The notes beneath the pieces were generated by a model. The model did no database searches, was not told the DNA's origin, and saw nothing but the letters and a program-made list of their open reading frames with translations. From the NCBI GenBank assembly GCA_029959085.1, contig JARWIR010000011.1:10851840-10915839 (forward strand): 64,000 bases of DNA, in the 5' to 3' direction. The stretch's first letter is position 1. Every line of letters begins with the position of its first letter. The position numbers were made by a program, and so were the translations under genes. This DNA comes from Nemophila menziesii. Lineage: Eukaryota; Streptophyta; Magnoliopsida; Boraginales; Hydrophyllaceae. Shown one piece after another: positions 23,405-33,620 of this stretch.

Positions 23405-23780
23405 TTTACAGATCAACTTGTTACAAGATAAAAAAATTACTAAGATTTCAAAATATACTGTTAATTAAAATTAAAAACTTAAATTATTGATCTTACAATA
23501 GTAATTTAAATAAGTAGCTTGAAAAAAATTTAAAGAGATACATGAACATAAAACAAAATAATCGAGAGGTGAGAGTGAGAACTTTTCTTCTAAACTAAGA
23601 GAATGAAAAGACATGTTACATAATAAATTCAATTTCTATAATATCTAGTTTTTTATTTGATCATTCATGCTTTGGTATATTGCAAATTATAGTTATAAAA
23701 AAACTATTGAGTATTTCTTATTTTTTTATTTTATAAAAAGAACACTTAAATCCTAGATTTTTTTGATATTGATACACTTA
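23405..23780. repeat. Direct diverged copy of 7,785-8,125
   Basis: Starts GATCAACTTGTTACAAGATA (copy A: GATCAACTTGGTACAAGATA) and runs to GAACACTTAAATCCTAGA. It leads without a gap into the 2.2 kb module that begins near 23,760, whereas in copy A the same sequence ends at the truncated copia remnant. Confidence 0.75.
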
Positions 23781-24739
23781 GTTTTCTCAATTTCTTTTTT
23801 TTCTCTTAACAAGTAATATTTTTAACATGGATAGTTATATTTAACATGGATTATGACAAAGAGGATTTTAAGTACTATCATAATCCATATTCATTGTATC
23901 ATATCTTAGTATAAAAAATTAAAGAAACATTACAAAAGAAAGTAATACTCAATGAGGATCTTAAATTTATTAAACAAGTATCAATAAAAAATCTAGCCAA
24001 TATACATAATTATGTCTAATCACTAAATATATTGAGAGAGATTAGCATTGGAAACCTAAATTGTGTTTTCTTTCATTTTTATTATGAAACATTTACTTAA
24101 TTGATGACCAAATCCATTTAATAAGAGTTAGGTTTAACTAACTTAACATAAATTTTAAATCAGGAAATGAGAAATTGCAAACAATTAGATAATATCAATT
24201 TTAAAAACGTAATTTACTCATTGCTTATTAATAGACCAAAAAAAACATAAGCATTTTTTTTATGTTTTGAATTAAAATATCATAATGCCTAATGACAAAG
24301 TACAAATATAAAGCAACGAAATAGTTTTAAAAATACTATATTAAATTTTACCTTGTCTATGATATCTTGATTGAAATTTCATCAAATTGCAAGTCGATGT
24401 TAAAAATATATGAGCACGAAAAGAATTCAAAAAGAATGCGGTGGTAATAAAAGGACAAGAGGAAGAAGATAATAAAAGGTTTGAAAAAAATTGAGTAGAA
24501 GAAATTGATACAAACTTGTAACGTATGTTTATTTGGAGGCGGTGGTTTGTGGTTTTTTTATTGGCGAATCCATAAAATAATTTAAGTGGGTATCTCAAAC
24601 ATCCATTACACTTTGTATAGCCCAATGGGTTACAAGAAAAGCCCAAAATAATCCGCCTACTAACATTATAAATTAAGAAAAATCTTAATAAAAAATTACA
24701 AAAATTAAAAATAAGAGAAATCAATTATTAAGCCATTTC

Positions 24740-25319
24740 GCCTCGAATTTTCTTCCTTCTTTACTCCGAAAGCATGAAGCACAACCATATGATAATGATT
24801 TTCGAATTGCTAGTCCCAGAATTGATGCAAACATTTACTAGGTCTTCCCAATTCAAACGAACAGCAGAAATACAACACTTATCAAGCAACTTTTCGAGAA
24901 TCCTATTGCAGAAAGAGCGCCGATTAAACAACATTCACAGGAATTGGAAATTAATCCCCATTCTAATAATCAATTTTTTGGTGGCCAGTCTATTTTGACA
25001 AGCCAACCACTCTATAAAGGAGCAGTGAGGAATACAACACTTACCCCATACAATATTGTACCATTTGACTCAGGTAAGCCTTCATTCATTTTGTTCATTG
25101 TTTTGCTAAAGGAGAATTTACCTTTTATTGATTCACTCTAGAATATTTTAACACTTTGATTATTGAGTATAATTCCTTGCAGATACGGTAGTAAACCGCC
25201 AATTGATGAAGGAAGCCTGCATCTTGAATTACCAAAGCAATCAACAACAGTCTTATTACAGTTTATACCCAACTAATCAACTTATTTATTCAGAACTGTG
25301 GAAATATTACTATGATTAA
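24740..25319 (+). pseudogene. Unrecognised host-gene 3' fragment, two exons (module F1)
   Basis: One frame is open from about 24,740 apart from a single TAG after DANIY, and reads FRIASPRIDANIY, TLIKQLFENPIAERAPIKQ and LTPYNIVPFDSG. It ends at a strong donor (CAG|GTAAGC). The intron at 25,074-25,182 ends CCTTGCAG, and the second exon continues in phase through LMKEACILNYQSNQQQS to a stop at 25,317-25,319. Clean phase across a canonical intron argues that this was the C-terminal end of a real gene. I do not recognise the family. The module F2 copy has a frameshift. Confidence 0.5.
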
Positions 25320-25746
25320 GTCATTTATCCCACATCATAAATGTAAGTTCACCATTGTTAACTTTGTGGTAAATAAAATGAAAAGCTAGATTCCTAACTT
25401 TGAGTAGCTATTTCCAAACCCTGGTGTGGCTATATAATAAGCAGACCTTGTTAATAGTTTCTATTTTAGGAATACCCAATCCACCATGATGTTTAGGGTT
25501 TTAAAAATAAAGAAGGAATAAATATGACATATTTTTTATAATAAAACACCAGATATCTAGTACTCTTTTTTTTCTCTACACTTATTTTTCCCTTAATTCT
25601 TTCGGTTGTCTCAAAAACTTCCCCACAACTTTTTTAAAATCCCTTGGACCTCTCATAATCACATTGAAATATTTCTTTTTACGATTTGATTCTTTAATCT
25701 AAATTTACATCAAAATACTTACACCATTATCCCAACCCACACTTAC

Positions 25747-25911
25747 TCAAATTTTCGTCTCAATTTCCTCCTCCACGGTGGTAATGATGGCTTCATCTTC
25801 TATTAGAGTCTTAGCTATGTCATCAGCATTCAAAAATGTCACATTGTTGAGGCCTTCAATAATTTTGTGCTTCTAAATGATCCCTTAAATCACTCTCATT
25901 GTTGTGCCTTC
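25747..25911 (-). pseudogene. Unrecognised exon fragment, minus strand (module F1)
   Basis: After a TTTTTTAG acceptor the minus strand reads EGTTMRVI, a stop, then a second stop, and then HKIIEGLNNVTFLNADDIA and KTLIEDEAIITTVEEEIE to a terminal TGA. It is the same exon as the second exon at 5,252-5,400 in copy A (DGASNRF..EKLKIIEDLN), so two diverged copies share frame and acceptor. The acidic tail is intact here but broken in copy A. Product not recognised. Confidence 0.5.
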
Positions 25912-25949
25912 CTAAAAAAGAAAGAAAATCTTTGGGACTATTCTGATTG

Positions 25950-26935
25950 TAAAAACATCATATCAAACAATACCCAATTAGTTTCATTGGTAGAAAAGTG
26001 AAGTGAACAATAAATAAGTTTAGGGCGTTCATATCAGAATTTTTCAAACACACAATTAGATGACCGGTGTTGGAAAATATTAAAATTACAAAATAATCCG
26101 ATTTTTATAAAAAAATTAACAAATATACCTATTAGTATTTCGTGCTTAGGATGATGGTTGTGGTTCTTGTGTTTGCTGTTACGGTGGAGATGGAAGTGGA
26201 TGTAAAAGTCAGGTTTTAGTATAGGTGATGGTGGCGGAAGTTATAAAATAAGTGAAAGAAAGGTTTTGTTATGTGTAAAGAAATAAATATTTGTTTTTGT
26301 TCTTATGGTATTGTTAGGGTGTGAAGTTTGTCTTCTTCGTGATGTATGGTGTGTGTATAATTGACATCTGTATAGAGCTGTAAAACAAAAAGAAATCTCT
26401 TCACACTCACCATTTGAACCAAGAGCAAAATGAAATCTCTTTACCTCACCATTTGAACAAAAAAACAAAAATAAATCTCTCCACACACATCATTCTAACA
26501 AAAAACAAAAATAAATCTCTTCATAACTACAATTCAAACAAAAAATAAAAAGAGAGAGAACGGTCCATTTGTGGCGAGTGTCCGAGGTGAGTCCTCTATG
26601 CGGGGGTGGAGAGCGGTCCACGTATGGCGGCAATTTCCCTATGCACTGGAGGGAGGTTTACGGGGGAGGGGTTTCTTGTGAAGAGAGAGAAGAGAGACAG
26701 AAGACTGAAAGAGAATAGTGACAAAAGATAGAAAAGATTCTCGTAACCCTATTGAGTTCTTTTTTTGGATATGGTTTGTTCCTTGTAATAAGAAGGGAGT
26801 GGGAAGGGATATTTTGGCTTTTTTCTATTTTGGTTGAGTTGTAACGGGTAATTAAGGTAGGAGATTTTGTGAGTAAATAGGGAAATGTTTGGAGCCATTA
26901 CAAATAAAACCCCTTTTTTGTAATATTTCACCTTT
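25950..26935. repeat. 1 kb module, copy R1 (partner R2)
   Basis: Collinear with 28,000-29,010. Shared landmarks are TTAGGGCGTTCAT near the left, CTTAGGATGATGGTTGTGG at 26,145, GTGTCCGAGGTGAGTCCTCT at 26,578, GGCGGCAATTTCCCTATGCA and the AATAAAACCC end. Minus-strand readings such as HKISYLNYPLQLNQ are similar in both copies, but stops differ and no family is recognised. The GC-rich passage at 26,560-26,680 stands out from the background and may be a leader or promoter of a host gene. Confidence 0.75.
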
Positions 26936-27118
26936 TTGTTCTAATTGGGAATTAATATTATAGTTGAAGTTAATTAAGAATTAACTTCACTATCCGTATA
27001 ATTAATAGGGTGTTGCCCCATAATTATATGCTATTTTAAAATTATATAAAAGTACAAATAACATTGTGTTATAATGTATGATTGTGTATTTAATGTTTTT
27101 AGAGACAAAATTTATTGA

Positions 27119-27336
27119 GGGTGCTTATTTGCACTTAATGAGATCTCATTAAGACACTAAATTAATAAGACTGTTTGTTTTAAATGAACTATTCAGACCA
27201 GAATAGTTCTTATGTTTCATTAACATTTAAAACCAAGTCTGATTCATTCAGACACTGTCTCTTAACATAATAAGTTATATTCAGCTTCTATTCCACATTA
27301 AGTACTAATCACATAAAAAAATCAAACGACACTCGC
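27119..27336. mobile_element. MITE related to the 8,843 element, opposite orientation
   Basis: A 218-bp element with ends GGGTGCTTATTTG and, in reverse complement, GCGAGTGTCGTTTG, flanked by TTGA on both sides. Its interior (CACTTAATGAGATCTCATTAAG near the left, GTCTGATTCATTCAGACACTG near the right) is the reverse complement of matching parts of 8,843-9,075. The 3-bp core of the flanks is TGA here and TAA there, so the target-site rule is not strict. Confidence 0.65.
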
Positions 27337-27999
27337 TTGATAGTAAAAGATGAATAATTTTATAAGTTACATCTTTAATTTAAAGCTTCATTAGATTCTA
27401 TGCTTAAAATTGGAAAATTGTAAACATAAACTATATAAATTATTAAAATATATCAATTTCGATAATCAATCCTCTTTGACAAAAAAAAGACAATCAATCC
27501 TCACGGCCCATTTGACTCCTAGTCATTGATTTAAAAATTCAACAGACTACCCCAATTATAGATGAATTTTATTATTATTACTTTTGTTACAATTTAAAGC
27601 ATGAGTTTTGTCACAATTATCTGTTTAAATTGAAACAAAATTAATAATAATTTGGAAGAATTCTAAAAAAATGTTAACTAGTCATATTACATGTAAAAGT
27701 ATAAATGTTAATAGATAAAAGGAAAAAAAATCAAAAGAGTATGAAAATTAAATATATACAAAAATTACAAATAAACGTTTAGAGTTTGGATTTATATTTT
27801 TTTATTCTGAAGATTGTTGGATCTGTTAAAAAAAGTACAAAAACAATATGAGTTAAAAGAATCATATAACCTAGGTTTTCTTATTAACAATTTATTGAAC
27901 AATTGTTATAAATAGGTTGAAACAAAGACAAATGATTAATGCCCATAAGGACGCTATTAAGTAATTATTTTCTTGAAAATAACACTAGTAGTAAATAAA
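27337..27999. other. AT-rich spacer between MITE and module R2
   Basis: Nothing recognised beyond simple AT-rich sequence. Confidence 0.4.
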
Positions 28000-29010
28000 A
28001 ATAAAAAACATCATATCACATAATACCAAATTAGTATCATTGGTAGAAAAGTGAAATGAACAATAAATAAGTTTAGGGCGTTCATCATATCAGAATTTTT
28101 CAAACACACAATTAGATGACAGGTGTTGGAAAATATTAAAAATTACAAAATAATCCAATTTTCATAAAAAAATAATTAACAAATATACCTATTAGTATTT
28201 CGTGCTTAGGATGATGATTGTGATTCTTGTGTTTTCTATTAAGTTGGAGATGGAAGTGGATGTAAAAGTCAGGTTTTAGTATAGGTGATGGCGGCGGAAG
28301 TTATAAAATGGGTGAAAGAGAGAAAAGTTTTGTTATGTGTAACGTAAGAAATATTTGTTTTTGCTCTTATGGTATTGTTAGGGTGTGAAGTTTGCCTTCT
28401 TCGTGATGTATGGGGTGTGTTTAATTGACATCTGTATAAAGAGCTGTAAAACAAAAAGAAATCACTTCACACTCACCATTTGAACCAAGAGCAAAATAAA
28501 ATCTCTTCACCTCATCATTCGAACAAAAAATCAAAAAGAAATCTCTTCACACACACTATACGAACAAAAAACAAAAATAAATATCTTCATACCCACCATT
28601 CGATCAAAAAATAAAAAGAAAGAGAACGGTCCACTTGTGCCGTCTGTCTTCTCTTCTGCAAGATAGTGTCCGAGGTGAGTCCTCTATGCGGGGGTGGAAA
28701 ACGGTCCACGTGTGGCGGCAATTTCCCTATGCAGTGGAGGTTTATCGGAGACGGGTTTCTTGTGAAGAGAGAGAAGAGAGACAGAGGACTGAAAGAGAAT
28801 AGTGACAAAAGATAGAAATGATTCCCGTAACCCTATTGAGTTCTTTTTTTTGGATATGGTTTGTTCCTTGTAATAAGAAGGGAGTGGGTAGGGATATTTT
28901 GGCTTTTTTCTTTTTTGGTTGAGTTGTAACGGGTAATTAAGGGAGGATATTTTGTGAGTAAGTAGGGAAATGTCGAGGGCCATTATAAATAAAACCCATT
29001 TTTTGTTAAA
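28000..29010. repeat. 1 kb module, copy R2 (partner R1)
   Basis: Collinear with R1, with about 26 extra bases near 28,645 (a CTTCTCTTCTGCAAGATA-containing insertion). The minus strand is open at 28,983-28,684 where R1 is broken, but it has low-complexity composition and no domain. Its right edge is interrupted by the hAT element at 29,023. Confidence 0.75.
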
Positions 29011-29022
29011 TTAGCCTAAAAT

Positions 29023-29572
29023 TAGGACCGTAAACGAGCCGAGCCGAGCCGAATACTAGATTTACAAGCTTGTTTGTTAAATTTATCGAGCCGAGCTGAG
29101 CTCAAATTTAAACGAGCTAGGCCGAGCCGAACTCAAAATTTTAATGAGCCGAGCTCGAGCTTCAAATGTATCAAATCAGAAATATTTGAACTTGTTTTTT
29201 TAACTTATAGAATAGACTTTTTTTAGAGTTGATCACGGGTTTCTCACGAACAATTAGTGTTGTATCGTTAAAATGGGACTTTCATGAATGGTTTGTATTT
29301 GATAGAGTGTGTGGTATGAAAATATGAAACAAGACATTAATGAGAAGATAAATGTCTAAAGAAGTTAAAAATACCCAATTTGATATTAAGAGTTTAATAA
29401 TATGTTTATAAGTAAATAATATATTAATTTATTATTTTTATAATTATATACGAGCTCACGAGCCGAGCTCGAGGAAACTCGTTTATTTATCAAGTTTAGC
29501 TGATCTCGAACGAGCTTTTCTCCGAGCCAAGCTCGAGCTGCTCACGAGCAGCTTGGTTCATTTACAGCCCTA
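29023..29572. mobile_element. hAT-type non-autonomous element, 550 bp
   Basis: Ends TAGGACCGTAAACGAGCC and, in reverse complement, TAGGGCTGTAAATGAACC. They are flanked by the 8-bp near-duplicate CCTAAAAT (29,015-29,022) and CCTAAAAC (29,573-29,580). An 8-bp target duplication with TAGGG-type ends is the hAT pattern. Subterminal GAGCCGAGC and CGAGCTCGAG motifs repeat many times inward on both sides, as in many plant hAT elements, where such motifs bind transposase. There is no transposase ORF. Confidence 0.85.
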
Positions 29573-29629
29573 CCTAAAACACAACATTTATATCATATTT
29601 ATAGCAAAACAGTCATACTCCCCAAAACT

Positions 29630-29651
29630 AGTGTACAATTAATTGTACACT
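29630..29651. repeat. Perfect 22-bp palindrome
   Basis: The core GTGTACAATTAATTGTACAC at 29,631-29,650 is self-complementary, and one further A/T pair extends it. It lies in the short interval between the hAT element and the TrpD-like fragment. Confidence 0.85.
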
Positions 29652-29844
29652 TGTAAAACAAGTACGAAAAAACAAACCTGAATGGCTTGGCCTGGACTAT
29701 CTTCTATCAAATTTAACAACTATCGTTCAAAAAAAAAAACTGATCAAACAAAATTACAAGTCATGTTTCACACAAGTTTATTAGAAATCTTTATATAATT
29801 AACAAGTTTTTTTTATGAGTACATAATCAACTAAACAACAAAAA

Positions 29845-30003
29845 TCAGTAAAACACAGGTAACCAATTATAATTAACAAGTTTATCTAACGACTTTCTAC
29901 TATCAATAGCTTCTCGTGCTTTATCCAAAGCAGAAAATACATCGTCCGCACGATCACATCCAAGTAAATGACCAATCACTCCAGCATTTAACACGATTTT
30001 TTT
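29845..30003 (-). pseudogene. Anthranilate phosphoribosyltransferase-like C-terminal fragment
   Basis: The minus strand reads KIVLNAGVIGHLLGC, then DDVFSALDKAREAIDSRKSL and DKLVNYN, ending at a stop at 29,845. The pattern LNAG..., AxEAIDSGKAL..L is the C-terminal signature of the TrpD family, which joins anthranilate to phosphoribosyl pyrophosphate in tryptophan synthesis, and of its plant relatives. Only the last ~50 residues are present. Upstream on the same strand (30,180-30,070) an open stretch (MKENNLGIPNVESKSK) may be another exon, but it does not match TrpD. It is probably a captured fragment beside the MULE transposase. Family call is from motif reading only. Confidence 0.55.
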
Positions 30004-30233
30004 TAATAATATTACAAATAAATAAAAAGAATTGCAAATATATATCGAAAGAAAGAATAATTGCAAAACTATACCAATCCGGCATCTCCGTTGTCAATTT
30101 AGATTTGGATTCGACATTTGGGATGCCAAGGTTGTTTTCTTTCATAATCTGCGATAATTTTCGTCGATCCTCGCCACTATTTCATTCCCACCTATCTACC
30201 CATTTCTATTCCCAAATTACCCTTTTTCTACCC

Positions 30234-30240
30234 TATAAAT
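30234..30240 (+). promoter_or_regulatory. TATA box upstream of the MULE transposase
   Basis: TATAAAT, followed by a CT-rich leader (CCCCTTTTTTCTTCTCTTCAG) and the first ATG at 30,310, about 70 bp downstream. Spacing and leader composition suit a plant core promoter. Confidence 0.45.
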
Positions 30241-30309
30241 AATACCACAAAATTCACTAAATCTCACACCCCTTTTTTCTTCTCTTCAGCTCTTTATATA
30301 ATTCAGTTC

Positions 30310-32230
30310 ATGTTTATTCGGCAACGGGAAATATCATGTGGATATATCGAGTTTTACGTATATTTTATACGACGACCGGATATCGTTCAAACACAAGGGG
30401 TCATTAGTAGATCCCATGTCGTAGAAAACATTTCAACATACTATGAAGAATTATTTCGATTGGATCCAACCCCTCTGGATGAAATCTATAATCCTGATGG
30501 GGATGATGATTGGTTATCCAGCGATGAGGAATATTCGACTCCCGAAGATAAAGGGTCGTCAACTGATGAGGAGGCTCCTCCATGTACCATGGAGCCACAT
30601 ACTTTGGGATTTATAGATGTTTCCTCAACTGATCAAAACCTTTTAATGACTGGTAAAACTTCAGTAGACATTCAGCTAGAGAGACAGGTGCTCGAACGAA
30701 GATTTTATCGAGGCAATCAAATCATGGCACATATTCAACCACCGTCAATTCGCTATGAAAAGGTCTGTCATTGATCATGTTAACCTTGTATGGAAAATGA
30801 AAAATAGTGATTGTACATGGAGGTGCCGATGTTCGTTAAGTAAAGCTAATCGGTTGTGGGAAGTATCAAAGGTAACTACCCTACACTCATGTCATTACAA
30901 GATGGTGTTCAACAATCATCACAAAATTACATCTAAGTTTGTGGCTGAAAAGGTGTACCATATAGTACGAGCTGATTTAGAAATACCCATCTCGGTTATA
31001 ATGACAAGTATCTCTCAACAACTCAAATACAATATTTCGTATCCAAAGGCGTGGCGAGCAAAGCAGAAAGTTTTGGAACAAATGTTTGGAACCCATGAGG
31101 AAGGGTTTTCAAAATTACCACGACCTTTCAACGAGATCAGACGCTCAAACCCTGGGAGTGTTGTAGGATTTTGCCATTGTTACATCGATCAGTCTACTAA
31201 TACTACAACTTATAGCATGGTCTTTTGGGCATTCGGAGCCGCTATTGAAGGATTCCAATATTCTAGGCGTTTGGTAAGTATTGACGAAAGTCATTTATAC
31301 AGAAAATACAATGAAAAATTACTCATTGGTTTTGCATATGATGTTGTGAATCGACTGTATCCTTTATGCTCTGCCATAGACGATACCGAGTCGAATGAAA
31401 CGTGGGGGTTTAGGTATTTGAGAACAATCGTCACAAAAAGAAAACTGTGTATCTTGTTTGATCGTCATCTAACCATTTTACATGATGTGGCAAAGAATGA
31501 ACGAATGCTAAACATCACTTATGTGCTTCACATTGCAAGCAATTTCAACCACAAATGTCACGATACTGCGATGAAGAAGTTCTCTTACATAATGGCGAGT
31601 AATACTTGCAAGTGAAAATTCTTAGAAGGGCATAATTTTTATTTAAATTGGGTGAAAATGGAAGCTACAAGAAGTGGATCGAGGATATTCCTCTCGAACA
31701 ATGTACGCTCTTGCACGATCGAGGTCACGGTATGGTGTTATGACTACTAATTTGTCTGAGATTTTAAAACACGTGTTGAAATGATCAAGAGGGTTTCCCC
31801 TGATTGCAGTTGTATTCCTAACATTCTATCGGGCCAACTATTATTTCTCAACTAGACGTACACAGACGGGCAAACCAGAAGCATTACAACACACATTTCC
31901 GTTTAAGGTGCAGACATTAATCGATCTGAGCGCAACGAAGTCCAGATATTGTAAATACTTACAATTTAACCGTGAGAAAGGTGTATTCGATGTTCAGGCA
32001 TTTAAGATCGAACTTTGGTAGGATTAGTAGCTCCAAGTCTTTTCAAGGTAGAAATTGCAAGGCGCCATTGCGATTGTGGAGAATGATAGTTATTACACAT
32101 AACATGTCAACATCCAACGGCGGTTTCATCAAAATTAAGAATAAAAGTTCAGGATTTAGTGTCAGACTTTTATACTAGTGAAGCCGGCCACAAACAGTGG
32201 TTGTCGTCATTTAACCTCATGAACGACCCC
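30310..32230 (+). pseudogene. MuDR-type (MULE) transposase, broken
   Basis: The first frame (30,310-30,774) gives an N-terminal region with an acidic stretch (LSSDEEYSTPEDKGSS). After a frameshift, the second (30,755-31,615) covers the DNA-binding region (CTWRCRCSL, LWEVSKVTTLHSCHYK) and the catalytic core. The core shows SIDESHLYRKYNEKLLIG with the first Asp, LFDRHLTIL with the second Asp, and YVLHIASNFN in place of the usual C..H motif. After further breaks, GVMTTNLSEIL (about 31,735) carries the expected third catalytic Glu, and AVVFLTFYRANYYF follows. Homology fades by about 32,230. The catalytic residues are mostly recognisable, but at least two frameshifts or stops make it inactive. No terminal inverted repeats were identified. 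Confidence 0.85.
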
Positions 32231-32354
32231 TATCATTGGTAAGAAGATAGATACATCTTTTCTTGCTACAACATATCAATTTCTATATAAATCATCTCAT
32301 CATCTTCCTTTTCTTCTCTTTTCTCATTCTTTCTCTTCTCTCTTCCTCTTCTAT
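32231..32354. other. Pyrimidine-rich interval between MULE and SPT2-like gene
   Basis: An almost pure C/T run on the plus strand at about 32,302-32,352. It would be the purine-rich 3' side of the SPT2-like transcript or the end of the MULE coding remnant. No other signal. Confidence 0.4.
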
Positions 32355-32750
32355 TTACTTTGCCTGTATTTCATCCTCCTCCCTACCAATCCTTTCACTG
32401 TAAATAAAACAGCATTAAATGTGTAACAAAACTAGAAATATTCTTTTTACTATTTTCCTATAACTATTTACTTACCTGCGTTTTTCTTCCTGTAATATAT
32501 CATCAAATCCAGCTTCCATATCACTATCATCATCCTCATCTTGAAACCTCTTTGGATCATACCTGAAATTAAAAACATTACACCCATCAAATTTCACCTA
32601 CACAATTAACAAAGGTGGGTAAAATAAAATAAATAATAATTACCTTATCTTAGTCATTTGTCTCAACATGTTCATCGCTTCTTCATCCTCATTATTATAC
32701 CTTTTCTTCGGCGCCTCTTCACGTCTAATCGGTTTTCTTTTAACTTCCAT
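32355..32750 (-). CDS. SPT2-like C-terminal mini-gene, three exons
   Basis: Exon 1 (32,750-32,644) starts MEVKRKPIRREEAPKKRY. Exon 2 (32,562-32,476) gives YDPKRFQDEDDDSDMEAG and FDDILQEEK. Exon 3 (32,397-32,355) gives the tail of EEKRSERIGREEDEIQAK and a TAA. All introns are GT..AG (donors AAG|GTA and CAG|GTAAG; acceptors TTTCAG and TTTACAG), and the reading frame stays open for 78 codons. The DDDxxMEAxFDDI..EE+RS.RI.REED pattern is the conserved C-terminus of SPT2 chromatin proteins, which bind histones H3-H4. The long N-terminal part of the family is missing, and the ATG may be internal to an original exon. It lies convergent to the MULE transposase, about 125 bp from it. Either a captured fragment or a small expressed gene is possible. 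Confidence 0.7.
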
Positions 32751-33477
32751 ACGAGATATATTATTTCCTAAAAATTGGATGATTACACTTTGAAACTTCT
32801 TTGATTAACTCCTCTTTGATCAACTCCTCTTTGAGTATATTACACTTTGAAACTTTTTTGATTAACTCCTTTATGGAGTGGATTTGACAAGTTTAATGAT
32901 TAAGATTGGATGATTAACTATGGTGGCTTGAGACCTCTATTGTTGGATATAAACTTGTAGTAATTAATTGAGTTGGTAAGAGGTAATTATTATATGTGAA
33001 AGACCTCCATCTTATAGCCAATAAATCTGCTTGGCGCCGGCTTGTCAGTCTTGGGGGCGGGACTTTTCCTTTAGATAGAGGATTATGCATAAATATATAT
33101 AGTTTAAAACATATATGATCACTATGCAATAATGCAGGGATATTTAAATGAGTTTTGCCAAATATTAAAACAAGATTAAAAATATGTTAGACCAACACAT
33201 ATGTTTAATTGTAATTTGTTAGAATTACAAGATACTTAAAATTTAAACTCTTGCAAATTAGCTACAATTTTTTTTCCCAAACAAAAACTTTTCATGTTTC
33301 TAGATTTATTATGTACTTTGTGTATATAATTTAGCATGGAAACAAGCTACTTGCATTATATTAAAAGGACCTCAAATGTCCCATATATAAAATTCACGAT
33401 GGTATCATTTACCGGTGTCAATAATATAATATAAATAGAGATTTAGTGTTGGGGACGATTCCTTAAAACAAATATAC
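32751..33477. other. Stretch upstream of the SPT2-like gene
   Basis: Contains a near-duplicate of about 30 bases around CACTTTGAAACTTCTTTGAT (32,789) and CACTTTGAAACTTTTTTGAT (32,845). A GC-rich patch lies at 33,030-33,065 (GGCGCCGGCTTGTCAG). No coding exon continuing the SPT2-like frame was found. Confidence 0.4.
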
Positions 33478-33620
33478 TTTCGTTACACATAACAAAACCT
33501 TTCTCTCTCTCATCTATTTTATAACTTCCACAGCCATCACCTATACTAAAACCTGACTTCTACATCCACTTCCATCTCCACCTTAACAGCAAACACAAGA
33601 ATCACAATCATCATCCTAAG
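33478..33620. repeat. Inverted 143-bp piece of module R
   Basis: Reverse complement of 28,206-28,345 (and 26,145-26,280), from CTTAGGATGATGATTGTGAT to GTTATGTGTAACG. It abuts module F2 exactly at AATACTTAAATCC, so the F and R modules are adjacent at both places but in different relative orientation. Confidence 0.75.

Larger units (their letters stand above)
23760..25945. repeat. 2.2 kb module, copy F1
   Basis: Direct copy of 33,621-35,890 at an offset of about 9.88-9.94 kb. The two are clearly alike throughout but carry many substitutions and short indels. It contains a plus-strand gene fragment (24,740-25,319) and a minus-strand one (25,911-25,747). The left third is also the inverted relative of 5,640-5,990 in copy A. 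The region 24,560-24,720 includes AGCCCAATGGGTTAC and GCCCAAAAT motifs that resemble plant promoter elements upstream of the plus-strand fragment. No transposase or terminal repeat was found. Confidence 0.75.

Noticed and set aside
28684..28983. 99-codon minus-strand frame in module R2
   Set aside because: The R1 counterpart is interrupted and the composition is low-complexity; better explained as leader or repeat sequence.
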